This document shows positions 44,274-54,469 of a stretch of DNA of 64,000 bases, one piece after another. The notes under the pieces are model-generated. The model ran no database searches and had not been told where the DNA came from. It saw only the letters and a program-made list of their open reading frames with translations. How positions within the stretch are numbered: the first letter of the stretch is position 1; each line of letters opens with the position of its first letter. The position numbers and the translations under genes are program-made. Source of the DNA: Blastobasis lacticolella (Eukaryota > Arthropoda > Insecta > Lepidoptera > Blastobasidae); NCBI GenBank assembly GCA_905147135.1, contig LR990043.1, positions 17,857,584-17,921,583 on the forward strand, written 5' to 3'.

Positions 44274-44594
44274 ATAGATTCATACAGGAAGCGGGACGAA
44301 CTTCTTGCAGCATGCCTAAAGTATAATAAAGAGAACCCTAAGGCCAAGCTCAATTCAACTTTACTCGGTTTGAGCGATGAGAGGCAGGACATTTATCTGG
44401 GGGAGCATCTATCTCCGAGCAATCGGAAACTTCATGCTGAGGCCCGACTATTCAAGAAGGATAACAAATTTAAGTACGTTTGGGTACGAAATGGCCGCAT
44501 ATACTTAAGAAAAGATGATAGCATGCCAGCCATCTGGGTGAAGAATGAAGAAACTCTCTCATCCCTGAACAAGGATTCTCTAAAGGACATTTAG
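44274..44594 (+). pseudogene. LINE ORF1, C-terminal remnant
   Basis: Open from a stop at 44271-44273 to TAG at 44592-44594. It reads RKRDELLAACLKYNKENP, then LGEHLSPSNRKLHAEARLFK, KYVWVRNGRIYLRKDDS. This is the FP-type C-terminal domain found in ORF1 proteins of many insect CR1-like LINEs (nucleic-acid chaperone/RNA binding by family). The first in-frame ATG is 44370, but the true start is lost upstream. Confidence 0.75.
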
Positions 44595-44661
44595 GTTATT
44601 GTTATTATCCTAAGTGTAGTCTTGAATTTTGCTTGTATTCTTGTACTTTTAATATGTTGTA

Positions 44662-46098
44662 ATGGCTTTTCTTAGTGTATATTACCAGAATGTTAGAAGC
44701 ATTCGAGGCAAATTGATTGATCTACATTTGGCGAGCCTGGGTTGTCATTATGATATAATTGTTTTTACAGAAACTTGGCTTAATAACAGTGTTTTGGACT
44801 CAGAAATTTTAAACAATAACTATCGAATATACAGAAGAGATCGTAACAGTACTGGCAGTTCTAAGCAGGATGGTGGAGGGGTCCTAGTTGCAGTTTCTTC
44901 CAAATTAAGCTCTGCACGCCTTATTGACGTGGAAAGTAAATCCGATGAGGAGCTTTGGTTGTCTGTCTCTTTAAGAGACAAATGTGTGGGCATTGGCGTG
45001 GTTTACCTTCCTCCACCGGTGTCTCTGGGCCGTTTGGACAGTTATCTAACAAGTCTCAGTGACAAATTATGTTCGATGAATGAGATTATTCTGTTTGGAG
45101 ATTTCAATTTACCCAGTATAAACTGGATGTCTAATAACAGCAATAACACAAACAGTCCACTCAACACCGGACAACCGCTCTTCGATGGTTCTGGGGTTGG
45201 CATATCTCAGAGAATGTCCGACTTCTCGGCTCTTCATGGATTGCAGCAATACAATTACGTGGTTAATAAGGGTGATCGTATTCTTGACCTCGTACTTAGT
45301 AACATCCCAAATATACGAACTGAGCGCGCTGATATGCCATTGTCTAAAGTTGACGAATTTCATCCGCCGCTAATTGTGTCGCTTGATCTGTTGAAGGACA
45401 AGTATTTATCTAAATCTAGGGCAAACACTTTAAATTTTCATAAAGGAAACTACGACAAAATTAATGAAGAAATTTCTCAATTCGATTGGGGTATTCTGGA
45501 GTCGTGTTCTACTGCTGATGAAATGGTTAATACATTTTACGAACTCATTAATTCTATTATATTACGACATGTTCCCGTTTCTCCTTGCTCTCGTAAATAT
45601 CCTGTTTGGTATGATACAAATTTAATCAAACTTTTAAAAGAAAAAGAAAAGTATCGCCGTCGTTTTAAAAAATTCGGCAATAAAATGGATGAGTTTGAGT
45701 TTAAGGAGGCCAGACATAGATGCCATACACAGATAAGGGTATGTTACACTAAGTATATCTCATCGATTGAGTCTTCACTGGAGAAGGGTAATGTTAAGGC
45801 GTTTTGGTCCTTTATTCGTAATAAACGCAACAATAAAGGTTCATTGCCTGCGCAAATGTACCTTAATGATATCCAGTTAAAATCTAAAGAGTCGATTTGT
45901 AATGCTTTTGCGGAAAATTTTTCTTCTGTCTATGTTGATGACTCTTCTACAGTTGATGAGAATGTTTCATACAAGGCTTTGACGTCCAATTGCCTGTGGT
46001 CGTTTGATACTAGCCCAAAAGCAATAGTGAAAGCTATAAAAAACATTAATGATAGACAGGGTGCTGGTCCAGATGGAATCCCGGCAGTTTTTTTTTAG
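44662..46098 (+). CDS. LINE ORF2, endonuclease half (frame 1)
   Basis: 478 codons. AP-endonuclease motifs: YYQNVRSIRGK (residue ~7), VFTETWLN (~34), LFGDFNLPSINW (~144) and the catalytic-His region VDEFHPPL (~229). It continues through the linker to GPDGIPAV, the start of the RT finger, then stops at 46096-46098 because of an extra T in a nine-T run. The endonuclease nicks target DNA to prime reverse transcription. Confidence 0.9.
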   Translation: MAFLSVYYQNVRSIRGKLIDLHLASLGCHYDIIVFTETWLNNSVLDSEILNNNYRIYRRDRNSTGSSKQDGGGVLVAVSSKLSSARLIDVESKSDEELWLSVSLRDKCVGIGVVYLPPPVSLGRLDSYLTSLSDKLCSMNEIILFGDFNLPSINWMSNNSNNTNSPLNTGQPLFDGSGVGISQRMSDFSALHGLQQYNYVVNKGDRILDLVLSNIPNIRTERADMPLSKVDEFHPPLIVSLDLLKDKYLSKSRANTLNFHKGNYDKINEEISQFDWGILESCSTADEMVNTFYELINSIILRHVPVSPCSRKYPVWYDTNLIKLLKEKEKYRRRFKKFGNKMDEFEFKEARHRCHTQIRVCYTKYISSIESSLEKGNVKAFWSFIRNKRNNKGSLPAQMYLNDIQLKSKESICNAFAENFSSVYVDDSSTVDENVSYKALTSNCLWSFDTSPKAIVKAIKNINDRQGAGPDGIPAVFF

Positions 46099-47566
46099 AA
46101 ATTGTGCTGATACTATTTCCTATCCACTCTCTATTATTTACGGGTTCTCACTTAGGTCAGGTGTTTTCCCATCCAAATGGAAAATTGCCAATATTATTCC
46201 GATACCTAAAGGTGGTAATGCGAATGACATTAAAAATTACAGACCAATTTCGCTTTTGTCGGTCGTTGCTAAGATCTTTGAGTCGCTGTTTTGTCCTGTT
46301 CTAGTGCATCACTTAAGACATTTAATTGTACCAGAGCAACATGGTTTTCGGCAAAATATGTCCACACAATCTAACCTGGCTTGTTTTAGCGCCGACTTGG
46401 CTAACGCTGTCGACGCTGGTGATCAAGTCGATGCCATCTACACCGACATCAGCAAGGCCTTCGATCGGGTTACTCACTCAAGGTTGCTTCAGAAGCTTTG
46501 TAATTTTGGATGCAGTGGAACGTTAATGAAATGGCTAGCCTCCTACTTATCAGGCAGAGTACAGAAAGTAGTAGTTTGTGGTCATGAGTCTAGAACATTT
46601 GGGGCATGTTCAGGCGTTCCTCAAGGTTCCCATTTGGGGCCAGTTCTTTTCCTAATTTTTATTAATGATTTAGCCACTAAAATCTGTCATTCTAAATTCT
46701 ATTTTTTTGCGGATGACTTAAAGATATTTAAGATTATTCGGTCGCCAGTAGATTCTATTCTTTTGCAGAGAGACCTAGGTGCTATTTCCGATTGGTCACT
46801 TGAGAACAGGCTACCTCTCAACATTGATAAATGTAAGCATATTAAGTTCACTAAAAAGAAGTCCCCGCTTAGAACTTTATATTCAATAAATGGCCATGTT
46901 CTGGAAGAGGTTAGTCAAATAAGGGATCTTGGTATTGTAATTGATTCTAAACTATCATTCAATCCACATATCGATGTTATTATTAATAGATCGTTTCGAA
47001 TGTTGGGATTTGTTTGGAGGAACTGCAAAGGTTTTAAAAGTATTTCTGCGCTTATATATGTCTACAACGCGTTGGTACGTAGCATCTTGGAATATTGTTC
47101 TTGTGTCTGGAATCCACAATACGAAAACCATATATCCAGAATTGAGAGAATACAGAAACGTTTCATGTTCTTCTTAACGGTCCACCAGGGGAAATTGTCA
47201 CAGCTTACCTCGTACAAGAAGCGATTGTCCCACTATAAAATGTTCACACTCCGGGATCGTCGATGGATGTCAGACCAAATATTTCTTTTTAAAATTGTAA
47301 GGGGGTTAATCGACTGCCCATACTTGTTGAACATGGTATCTTTCTCAGTGCCTAGACGCAATGCCAGATTGATTAATTTTAGACCGTTCGCACTTAAAAG
47401 TATCGGAACGAATGTAGGTAGTAATGAAATAGTTTATAGACTGTGCAGGGAACATAACAAACTATGTAACTTCGAAAATTGTGCTGACATACTACACTGT
47501 TCTTTATTACAATATAAAAAATATTTGTATTATATACTAAATACGTCTTCTTGCCATTTACACTAA
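46097..47566 (+). CDS. LINE ORF2, reverse transcriptase half (frame 2)
   Basis: Continues the reading after the T-run frameshift. RT motifs: IPIPKGGNANDIKNYRPISL, AIYTDISKAFDRV (motif A), GVPQGSHLGPVLFLIFINDL (motif B), FFADDLKIF (motif C, FADD). It ends with the Cys/His-containing region typical of the C-terminus and stops at TAA/TAG 47564-47566. Apart from the single frameshift the frame is open throughout, suggesting a recent insertion. Confidence 0.9.
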   Translation, partial: RNCADTISYPLSIIYGFSLRSGVFPSKWKIANIIPIPKGGNANDIKNYRPISLLSVVAKIFESLFCPVLVHHLRHLIVPEQHGFRQNMSTQSNLACFSADLANAVDAGDQVDAIYTDISKAFDRVTHSRLLQKLCNFGCSGTLMKWLASYLSGRVQKVVVCGHESRTFGACSGVPQGSHLGPVLFLIFINDLATKICHSKFYFFADDLKIFKIIRSPVDSILLQRDLGAISDWSLENRLPLNIDKCKHIKFTKKKSPLRTLYSINGHVLEEVSQIRDLGIVIDSKLSFNPHIDVIINRSFRMLGFVWRNCKGFKSISALIYVYNALVRSILEYCSCVWNPQYENHISRIERIQKRFMFFLTVHQGKLSQLTSYKKRLSHYKMFTLRDRRWMSDQIFLFKIVRGLIDCPYLLNMVSFSVPRRNARLINFRPFALKSIGTNVGSNEIVYRLCREHNKLCNFENCADILHCSLLQYKKYLYYILNTSSCHLH

Positions 47567-47762
47567 CAATCATTATTTAGTTGAATTTAAGTGGTGGTAG
47601 ATATAGATTTATTTTTTAATTAAGACCGATCGATTCTACTGTGAACGTAAGTTTGCCTGTTATTGGATTTACATTTAAGTGTTAACTATTTTTCATGTAA
47701 TATTTAATGTACCAAAAAGTGTAAATCTGTTGGCAAATAAATAAATAAAATAAATACAGTTT

Positions 47763-47855
47763 AAAATCAGGTAAATTACTAGAGCGACTGTCATCTGACC
47801 TCCGTGATCGTGTTAACAGTTCCCCTGTTATCAGGAACTTGACTAGATTGGTTTC
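47763..47855 (-). repeat. tRNA-headed SINE, diverged fragment
   Basis: AGAGCGACTGTCATCTGACC, TCCGTGATCGTG, GTTCCCCTGTTATCAGG follow the order seen at 48536-48595. It lies immediately after the LINE 3' end. Confidence 0.65.
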
Positions 47856-47964
47856 TTCGCTGACCAGAAACCTATATTGATTGAAATTCAAGATAATTTC
47901 CACTGGGCCACGCTATCCAATGCGCTTATCATATTTGGTTAATTTCAGTCGTCTACATTCAGAA

Positions 47965-48137
47965 GTAAAAAGTGTGAATTGTTCATAGAATAAGGTCCAT
48001 GTTTGTATAACTTATGTTATCTTACGTGTCGCTCCACTTTTCAAAAGGCGTGATACAACAATGGACCTTATTTTATGAGCAATACCTACATTCCACTTTG
48101 ATTTGCACTCACGCTTTTTGCTTCTGAATTTAGCCAT
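47965..48137. mobile_element. Foldback element, related to 38546-38814 (shorter)
   Basis: TTCATAGAATAAGGTCCATG, GTCGCTCCACTTTTCAAAAG, GCGTGATACAACAATGGACC, TTATTTTATGAGCAATACC, CACTTTGATTTGCACTCACG. The same arms as 38546-38814, but the left arm is truncated. Confidence 0.8.
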
Positions 48138-48454
48138 TAGTGATAGCGCAAAACAATACGAGTAGTACCTGTAGTACATAGTAGGACGACGTTCTCTTCC
48201 TACGAAGTACCAACACATACTTTATGATACACCAACCGCGGCATTCCTGGGAAAAGCAACCGGTCTGATCAAAGAACTTATCCGCGCCATAACATGTACA
48301 TTCTAAGCACATAGCCGTAGTGCTAGAGTCAAGTAAACAAGTCTTTGGGTAATTAAACTCGAGACCGCCTAGTGTAAACGGTTTACATGTCGCTTCGACA
48401 TTGCTGCCGAAGATTCTTTTTAACTGCTCGACTATAAAAAATAAAAATTTGACG
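48138..48454. other. Intergenic, nothing recognised
   Basis: Short frames only; no feature. Confidence 0.4.
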
Positions 48455-48844
48455 TTAATATCCCGGTTGTGCTCTTGAGCGCGAGGGTCCGGGATCCGTC
48501 TTGACCATGATCTAGGATTTGGCGATCAGGTAATTACAGTGGAGCGACTGCCATCTGACCTCCGTGATCCTGCGCTACCAGGGGAACCTGACCAGATTGG
48601 ATCATGGTTACACATTCAGTTACCTAAATTTGCAGGTTTCATCACGATGTTTTCCCTCACCATAAGAGCAACGGTTGCCTGAATTTGCAGGTTTCAACAC
48701 GATGTTTTCCCTCACCGTTAGAGCATCGGTTAGAATTCAACTAATGTACATAACTCAGAAAAGAGTACATGGCCACAGCGGGATTCGAACCCGGTACCTC
48801 TAGCTTACGAGTCGGATACTCAACCGCTTAGCCACCGACGTTCT
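48455..48844 (-). mobile_element. tRNA-headed SINE, longest copy
   Basis: On the minus strand: A-box-like TGGCTAAGCGG (48824-48834), B box GGTTCGAATCCC (48780-48791), then TGTACATTAGTTGAATTC, GTGAGGGAAAACATCGTG, CTGGTCAGGTTCCCCTGG, CCGGACCCTCGCGCTC. The block AGGTTTCA..ACGATGTTTTCCCTCACC is duplicated in tandem (about 48632-48664 and 48690-48718). Relatives: 56676-56963, 37700-37848, 19845-19955, 21828-22011. Confidence 0.85.
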
Positions 48845-49171
48845 TGTCCGACTATAACGACAAGAAATCGAAGTTACGAGCAAGACATACTTCCGAGCCG
48901 AAATATTGTAACTTCATTTGGATAGGTGTAGGTAATCTAACATAAGAGTAACACATACCATTCAATCAGACTCCAGACATGTTTGTCACTACACCTGAGA
49001 ACAACTATTCCCACGGAACATTTATTTAATTATTGCTTCATAAGTTACATCAATATTTCAAAGATATCAGTAGATAGTAATTTTAATACAAGAGAGGTTA
49101 TTTATAGATGCTGTAAGTTCGTAGAAGGAACAGGCCAAGTTGCATACATTAGGGGGCTTGACGCAACAATC
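48845..49171. other. Intergenic, nothing recognised
   Basis: AT-rich; no supported feature. Confidence 0.4.
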
Positions 49172-49373
49172 AAGGCCTTGCCACATACAAAGCTCGGCGC
49201 GAGCGCGGCGTGAGCGCGGTGCGATATTTGCTAGGCAACCACCGCGCGGCGCGATAGTTGCTAGGCAACCATCGCGCGGCGCGTTATTTGCTAGGCAACC
49301 ATCGCGCGGCGCGATGGTTGCCTAGCAAATATCGCACCGCGCTCGCGCCGAGCTTTGTATGTGGCAAGGCCTT
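49172..49373. mobile_element. 202 bp hairpin element with 30 bp tandem repeats carrying X-box-like palindromes
   Basis: Left arm 49172-49241 and right arm 49315-49373 are inverted copies (AAGGCCTTGCCACATACAAA, CTCGGCGCGAGCGCG, GTGCGATATTTGCTAGGCAA). The left arm has an extra 11 bp GCGTGAGCGCG. Three 30 bp tandem units start at 49228, 49258 and 49288 (TTGCTAGGCAACC plus a CGCGCGGCGCG spacer), and a fourth copy is inverted in the right arm. It is GC-rich amid AT-rich DNA. The open frames across it are only the translated repeat. Confidence 0.9.
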
Positions 49374-50357
49374 CACTGAATCGGAACTACACCAACAGAA
49401 TGAAACACTTGCTACCAGTATTGTTCCCTATTGTCTGATTGATCCAAGGCCTCGAATGAAGAGAGGCATATGTACTTACTTAATTATCTACTATACTAGA
49501 CGTTCTCAGCGGCTTTGAACCGCGCGCAGTTCGGATCTCTGTAAACAATCAACTCTCCAGCGGGATCCTATTTTCCCGGGATAAAAGTAGCCTATGTTAC
49601 TCAGTGATAATATAGCATTATATTAGAGAACGAATTTTTAAAAGTTTTAAAGTTTATTCATTACAAACAGACATACAAATCTTTTCTCTTTATAATAATA
49701 GTAGGTACTTATAGAAGTATAGACAATTCCTAAAATATTACATTCATTGTTTGTTGGTTGGTTGCTGTAGGATGCTTCTAAGTTTAACGTAATTGCAATA
49801 GCAATAGGTAGCTAACTTTCCAATATTTTTAGTGGGAGTGTACCCACTGGAACGCTACTAGAAACTAACGGATATAAAACCACAATCAATATTTCAACCG
49901 TTTATACTGACTACAAAACCCGCCTACTTATTGAACAACCTACAACCTGCCATGCTATTTGTGAACATCGTAACAATTTTCTCAGCAGCAAAAAGGAAGC
50001 GATAATATCTGAAATGACCAGCATTACGGCCGCGAGTGTCCGCTACTATCTCATTATTCAAACGTGTAGTTTATCCTAAAATTGAATTGAATGGGTATAC
50101 GCTCACGCGAACAAATCACGTCAGCGTCAGTGCTCTGATGGGAGTATGATGAAATCAGTAAATATAGTAGCAGAATATATACTTACAATCTCTACTCATT
50201 TGTTAGTTGTATAGATAAGCTGTAGGTACTTATGCGAATTTGCAGTATTACCCAAGACTTAAATACCTACCTAGTTCCTTAGTGGGTATTGTTTTAAACA
50301 CGAGTTTTAGATACCTCGGTACTTAATCTATTGCGACTATCTTAGTACTAAAATTAA
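49374..50357. other. Intergenic with one dispersed-repeat 3' end
   Basis: 49555-49712 (TTTTCCCGGGATAAAAGTAG, ACTCAGTGATAATATAGC, CTTTATAATAATAGTAGG) is a family E 3' end. The rest is unassigned. Confidence 0.5.
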
Positions 50358-50617
50358 TCATCATCACAGCCCATAACAGTCCATTGCAGGACTTAGGGCC
50401 TCTCCCACGAAAGGGGAAGTTATTGCCATAATCTCCACGCTTGGCAGGCGGGTTGGAGATCGCAGTGTTAAAATATAACAATGGAAAATGCTGCTGCCAA
50501 TTTCCCAGACAACGGAGACTCTTGATCTTTTGCCTCGAAAACATTAGACGCTTTGTACGACACCCATGAGTGTAAGGGGTTGGTGTTATTCTACTCTGCC
50601 GGCCACCACACGGCCAA
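50358..50617 (-). mobile_element. RTE-derived SINE, full-length reversed copy
   Basis: TCATCATCACAGCCCATAAC, CCACGAAAGGGGAAGTTATT, GGCAGGCGGGTTGGAGATCG, GCCTCGAAAACATTAGACGC, GTAAGGGGTTGGTGTTATTC, ACCACACGGCCAAC. ACTAAA flanks both sides (about 50346 and 50617) as a possible target duplication. Confidence 0.85.
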
Positions 50618-50709
50618 CTAAACTAAACGGCCGGCTAAAATTAATAGTTATTATGAAATAAACGAATGAGAGAATCAACGCGTAGATACACCAAGCGTTT
50701 GAAACAAAT

Positions 50710-50995
50710 CCATCCTAATATCGTAAGTTAAAGACAACACGTATATTTGTAGTTTCCCGCCGTCTGCCCCTATGTATGTATCTTTGTACGCTTAGGTCTT
50801 TTAAACTACGCAACGGATTTTAATGCGGTTTTCCACAATAGATAGAGTGATTCAAGAGGAAAATTTATAAGCAAGAAAAAAAGGGTAGGTTGTTAAAGTA
50901 CGCGAACGAAGTCGCGCAAGAAAAGGGTAGGTAGGGGCAAATTAGTGGTACGCAAGCGAAGTCGCGTCCGTTCCACTAGTTAACATATAAATAAC
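50710..50995 (-). repeat. Dispersed non-coding repeat (reverse of the 20998 type)
   Basis: TTTAAACTACGCAACGGATT, TTAATGCGGTTTTCCACAAT, AGATAGAGTGATTCAAGAGG and two GTACGC(G/A)A(A/G)CGAAGTCGCG endings, the last before CACTAGTTA. Confidence 0.65.
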
Positions 50996-51303
50996 CAACA
51001 GTAGATAATACTTACAATAATTTATCATTGATTATTCACGCAAAGCGAGCGCGTGTGCGCAAGCGCATCTCGCTATGCAAGCTAAGAGCCACCTGTCCTC
51101 GGAGCCCGTTATATAGCGGATCACAGAATCACCGGAGATTGTAAAGTAGTCATAGGGAACTGGACGCGTTATTGAGTTAATAAGTTAGTATTGATATACT
51201 ATAGCGTTAAATACTCGTAGTTGTTGTATTGATCTTGTTGATTATTATTTTCGATACGATTTTGATTCAACGTATGTTTTTTATGTGGGTTAACAATAAT
51301 AAT
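50996..51303. other. Short intergenic stretch
   Basis: CGCAAAGCGAGCGCGTGTGC near 51040 is locally GC-rich; no gene seen. Confidence 0.4.
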
Positions 51304-51488
51304 GTGGTGTGTGGTGCCGCCACTTAAAAGAATAGCACCACCCCATCTCTTCCCGTGGGTGTCGTAAGAGGCGACTAAGGGAATAACCCGGAAGATGGGC
51401 AGCAGCATCTTTCGGGTACATTTACATCTACTTCACTGCGATCGCCAACCCGCCTGCCAAGCGTGGCGATTATGGCAACCCCCCCCTG

Positions 51489-53903
51489 ATGACAAGCACA
51501 CACAGGCCACGGCCCCCAGTACCCGGCGGCCCCGCTATTCCGGACTATGGTAGCGGTCACGGTAACGGCGGGGCAGGGGGTGCGAAGAATCACCGGATGC
51601 GACCAGGCTACCACAAAGCACGACCACTGGCCCTGGCTACATACAATGTCCAGACACTGCGGACCGACGAAAAGCTCGTGGAACTGGAGGAAGTGGTAAG
51701 CAGATTAAATTGGGATATTATAGGGTTATCTGAAGTCCGAAGAAAGGGGGAGGACTCGATAATCCTAAAGTCCGGAAATCTGCTTTACTTTCGGGAGGGC
51801 GACCAACTGTCCCTAGGTGGTGTCGGGTTCCTCGTCCACAAATCCCTCGTGAACAACATAGTCAAAATCGAGAGTGTGTCGTCTAGGGTAGCGTACCTTA
51901 TACTCAGAATTACCAAGCGGTATTCGTTGAAGGTCATACAGGTCTACGCACCGACTTCGACTCACTCCGACGATGAAGTGGAGGCTATGTATGAGGATAT
52001 TTCCACAGCCATGCATACCTCCAAGACACACTATACCGTTGTCATGGGGGATTTCAACGCGAAACTGGGCAAACGAGGCGGAGACGAGTTGAGAGTGGGG
52101 CAATTTGGAATTGGAAGTCGGAACGCCCGTGGCCAGATGCTGGCCGGCTTTATGGAGAAGGAGGGACTCTTTATGATGAACTCATTTTTCAGGAAGCCGG
52201 ATCATCGCAGATGGACGTGGGTTAGTCCCGATGGTGTCACAAAAAATGAGATTGACTTCATCCTATCTACGAAACGGCATATATTCAATGATGTCTCGGT
52301 GATCAATAGCGTTAAAATTGGCAGTGATCACCGCTTGGTAAGAGGCACATTGAATATTAATCCCCAGCTGGAAAGATCGAGATTGATGAGGTCCACGCTC
52401 CGGCCTATACCCATCCAAATCCAAAACCCCGAGAGCTTTCAACTCGAATTACAAAATCGCTTCGAGTGCCTAGGAGAGTGCGTCGACGTGGACGACTATA
52501 ATAACAGGTTCGTGGAAACTGTCTATACGGTTGGGTCAAAGTTTTATAAGGCCTGCCGTACAAACAGAACAAACAAAATCTCTGACGATACCCTCAAACT
52601 CATCGAAGAAAGACGCGGAATGACTCTGCAGTCCCCTGATGATGTCTCTCAATTTAGGCGACTTAATCGACAGATCTCCAAGTCTCTGACTCGCGACATA
52701 CGCCGCTTCAATACTACCAATATTGAGGCGGCGATCGAGCGGAACAAAGGCTCTAAAGTCTTTGCGAGAGATCTGTCGATTGGACAGAGCCAGTTGACGA
52801 GACTGAAAACGGATGACGGCAGAGTTGTTTCGACCAAGTCCGAGGTTTTGAGGGAAGTCGAGAGGTTCTATGGACAGTTATACACGACAACACGGGCACC
52901 TGTTACCAGTATGGCAAAAGACCCCAGAGCCAAGTTGACCCGACACTACACCGAAGATATCCCGGACATCAGCCTGTACGAGATTAGTATGGCTCTCAAA
53001 CAGCTTAAGAACAACAAGGCGCCGGGTGATGATGGAATTACGGCTGAGCTTCTGAAAGCTGGTGGCAAACCTGTGCTTAAGACCCTTCAGAAGCTGTTCA
53101 ATTCCGTCATCCTCGAGGGCAAAACGCCGGAAGCATGGCACAGAAGCATAGTCATATTGTTCTTCAAGAAAGGTGATAAGGCTCTCTTGAAGAACTTCAG
53201 ACCAATATCGCTGCTGACCCATGTCTATAAGCTGTTTTCGAGAGTCATTACGAATCGTCTCGCACGCAGGTTTGATGACTTCCAGCCTCCCGAACAAGCC
53301 GGATTCCGAAAAGGTTTTAGTACCATAGACCACATACATACGCTGCGGCAGGTTGTACAGAAGACCGAAGAGTATAACCGGCCATTATGCTTGGCGTTTG
53401 TGGACTATGAGAAAGCCTTCGATTCGATCGAAACTTGGGCGGTGCTCCAGTCTCTACAGCGGTGCCAAATTGACTATCGATATATCGAAGCACTGAAGTG
53501 TTTGTACGAAAACGCCACTATGTCAGTTCGTCTTCAGGACAAGACCACAGAACCTATTCAGCTGCAGCGAGGTGTTAGACAAGGTGATGTCATATCACCG
53601 AAGTTGTTCACCGCTGCACTGGAGGATATCTTTAGGCTTCTGGACTGGGACGGACTTGGCATCAATATTAACGGCGAGTACCTCACGCACCTCAGATTTG
53701 CTGACGATATCGTAGTCATGGCTGAAACCCTGGAAGACTTGGGCAAAATGCTCGATGACCTCTGTAGTGCCTCTCAACAAGTAGGTCTTAAAATGAACAT
53801 GGACAAGACGAAAATTATGTCGAATGTCCATGTTGTGCCTACTCCAGTGACAGCAGTGAAGGAGGCACTCCACTTGAAGTTGTTGACGACTATACATACC
53901 TAG
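51489..53903 (+). CDS. RTE LINE ORF, endonuclease and reverse transcriptase
   Basis: 804 codons before a frameshift. Endonuclease about residues 46-285: LATYNVQTLRT, IIGLSEVRRKG, VVMGDFNAKLG, KNEIDFIL, GSDHRLV. Reverse transcriptase about 500-770: NNKAPGDDGITAELLK, LKNFRPISLLTHVYKLFSR, LAFVDYEKAFDSIE (A), GVRQGDVISPKLF (B), RFADDIVVMAE (C). The last about ten residues are out of frame. The start Met precedes a Pro/Gly-rich leader of about 40 residues; the true N-terminus may differ. It copies its RNA into a nicked target site. Confidence 0.92.
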   Translation: MTSTHRPRPPVPGGPAIPDYGSGHGNGGAGGAKNHRMRPGYHKARPLALATYNVQTLRTDEKLVELEEVVSRLNWDIIGLSEVRRKGEDSIILKSGNLLYFREGDQLSLGGVGFLVHKSLVNNIVKIESVSSRVAYLILRITKRYSLKVIQVYAPTSTHSDDEVEAMYEDISTAMHTSKTHYTVVMGDFNAKLGKRGGDELRVGQFGIGSRNARGQMLAGFMEKEGLFMMNSFFRKPDHRRWTWVSPDGVTKNEIDFILSTKRHIFNDVSVINSVKIGSDHRLVRGTLNINPQLERSRLMRSTLRPIPIQIQNPESFQLELQNRFECLGECVDVDDYNNRFVETVYTVGSKFYKACRTNRTNKISDDTLKLIEERRGMTLQSPDDVSQFRRLNRQISKSLTRDIRRFNTTNIEAAIERNKGSKVFARDLSIGQSQLTRLKTDDGRVVSTKSEVLREVERFYGQLYTTTRAPVTSMAKDPRAKLTRHYTEDIPDISLYEISMALKQLKNNKAPGDDGITAELLKAGGKPVLKTLQKLFNSVILEGKTPEAWHRSIVILFFKKGDKALLKNFRPISLLTHVYKLFSRVITNRLARRFDDFQPPEQAGFRKGFSTIDHIHTLRQVVQKTEEYNRPLCLAFVDYEKAFDSIETWAVLQSLQRCQIDYRYIEALKCLYENATMSVRLQDKTTEPIQLQRGVRQGDVISPKLFTAALEDIFRLLDWDGLGININGEYLTHLRFADDIVVMAETLEDLGKMLDDLCSASQQVGLKMNMDKTKIMSNVHVVPTPVTAVKEALHLKLLTTIHT

Positions 53904-54469
53904 GACAAATAGTCCGGCTAGGTAGGTCCAATTTCGAGAAAGAGGTCAATCGACGAATCCAACTCGGTTGGGCAGCGTTCGGGAAGCTACGCCACATATT
54001 TTCGTCCCAATTACCGCAGTGTCTCAAGACGAAGGTCTTTGACCAATGTGTGTTGCCAGTGATGACTTACGGATCTGAAACGTGGCCACTCACTATGGGC
54101 CTTATAAGAAAGCTCACTGTTGCCCAAAGGGCAATGGAAAGAGCTATGCTCGGAGTTTCTTTGCGCGATCGAGTCAGAAATGAGGAGATCCGCAAGCGAA
54201 CCAAGGTCACCGACATAGCTCTAAGGATTGCCAGACTGAAGTGGCAGTGGGCAGGGCACATAGCTCGAAGAACAGATGGCCGATGGGGCAGTAAAGTTCT
54301 CGAGTGGCGACCACGTACCGGTAGACGCAGCGTGGGTAGGCCTCCTACAAGGTGGACCGACGACCTGGTAAGGATCGCAGGTACCAGCTGGATGCGGAAA
54401 GCACAGGACCGGTCTTTGTGGAGATCTCTGGGGGAGGCCTATGCCCAGCAGTGGGCGTCTTCTGGCTGA
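53876..54469 (+). CDS. RTE LINE ORF, C-terminal part after frameshift
   Basis: The next frame is open from about 53876 to the stop at 54467-54469. It reads EVVDDYTYLGQIV, VLPVMTYGSETWPLT, RAMLGVSLRDRVRNEEIR, LKWQWAGHIARR, GRPPTRWTDDL, the conserved RTE C-terminus with the RPxxRW segment. One indel between about 53830 and 53876 separates it from the main ORF. Confidence 0.9.
   Translation, partial: EVVDDYTYLGQIVRLGRSNFEKEVNRRIQLGWAAFGKLRHIFSSQLPQCLKTKVFDQCVLPVMTYGSETWPLTMGLIRKLTVAQRAMERAMLGVSLRDRVRNEEIRKRTKVTDIALRIARLKWQWAGHIARRTDGRWGSKVLEWRPRTGRRSVGRPPTRWTDDLVRIAGTSWMRKAQDRSLWRSLGEAYAQQWASSG

Larger units (their letters stand above)
44274..47757 (+). mobile_element. CR1/Jockey-type LINE, 5'-truncated
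   Basis: Order: end of ORF1, 67 bp spacer, ORF2 with apurinic endonuclease then reverse transcriptase, 3' UTR, and an AATAAATAAATAAAATAAAT tip at about 47737-47757. ORF1 starts mid-protein, so about the first 80 percent or more of ORF1 is missing, the usual result of incomplete reverse transcription. One frameshift in ORF2. A 94 bp piece of a related 3' end lies at 972-1065. Confidence 0.9.

Noticed and set aside
48766..48844. Possible tRNA genes (also at 19845, 21828, 38989, 56890)
   Set aside because: A and B boxes are present, but the acceptor stems do not pair well, the copies are mutually related and they continue into SINE bodies, so they are SINE heads.
49228..49317. CRISPR-like array
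   Set aside because: The three 30 bp repeats are contiguous without spacers, within a eukaryotic foldback element.
49140..49325. Repetitive small protein (RGAIFARQPPRGAIVARQPS-like frame)
   Set aside because: It is the literal translation of the 30 bp DNA repeat inside a hairpin element; the frame is open only because 30 is divisible by three and the unit lacks stops.
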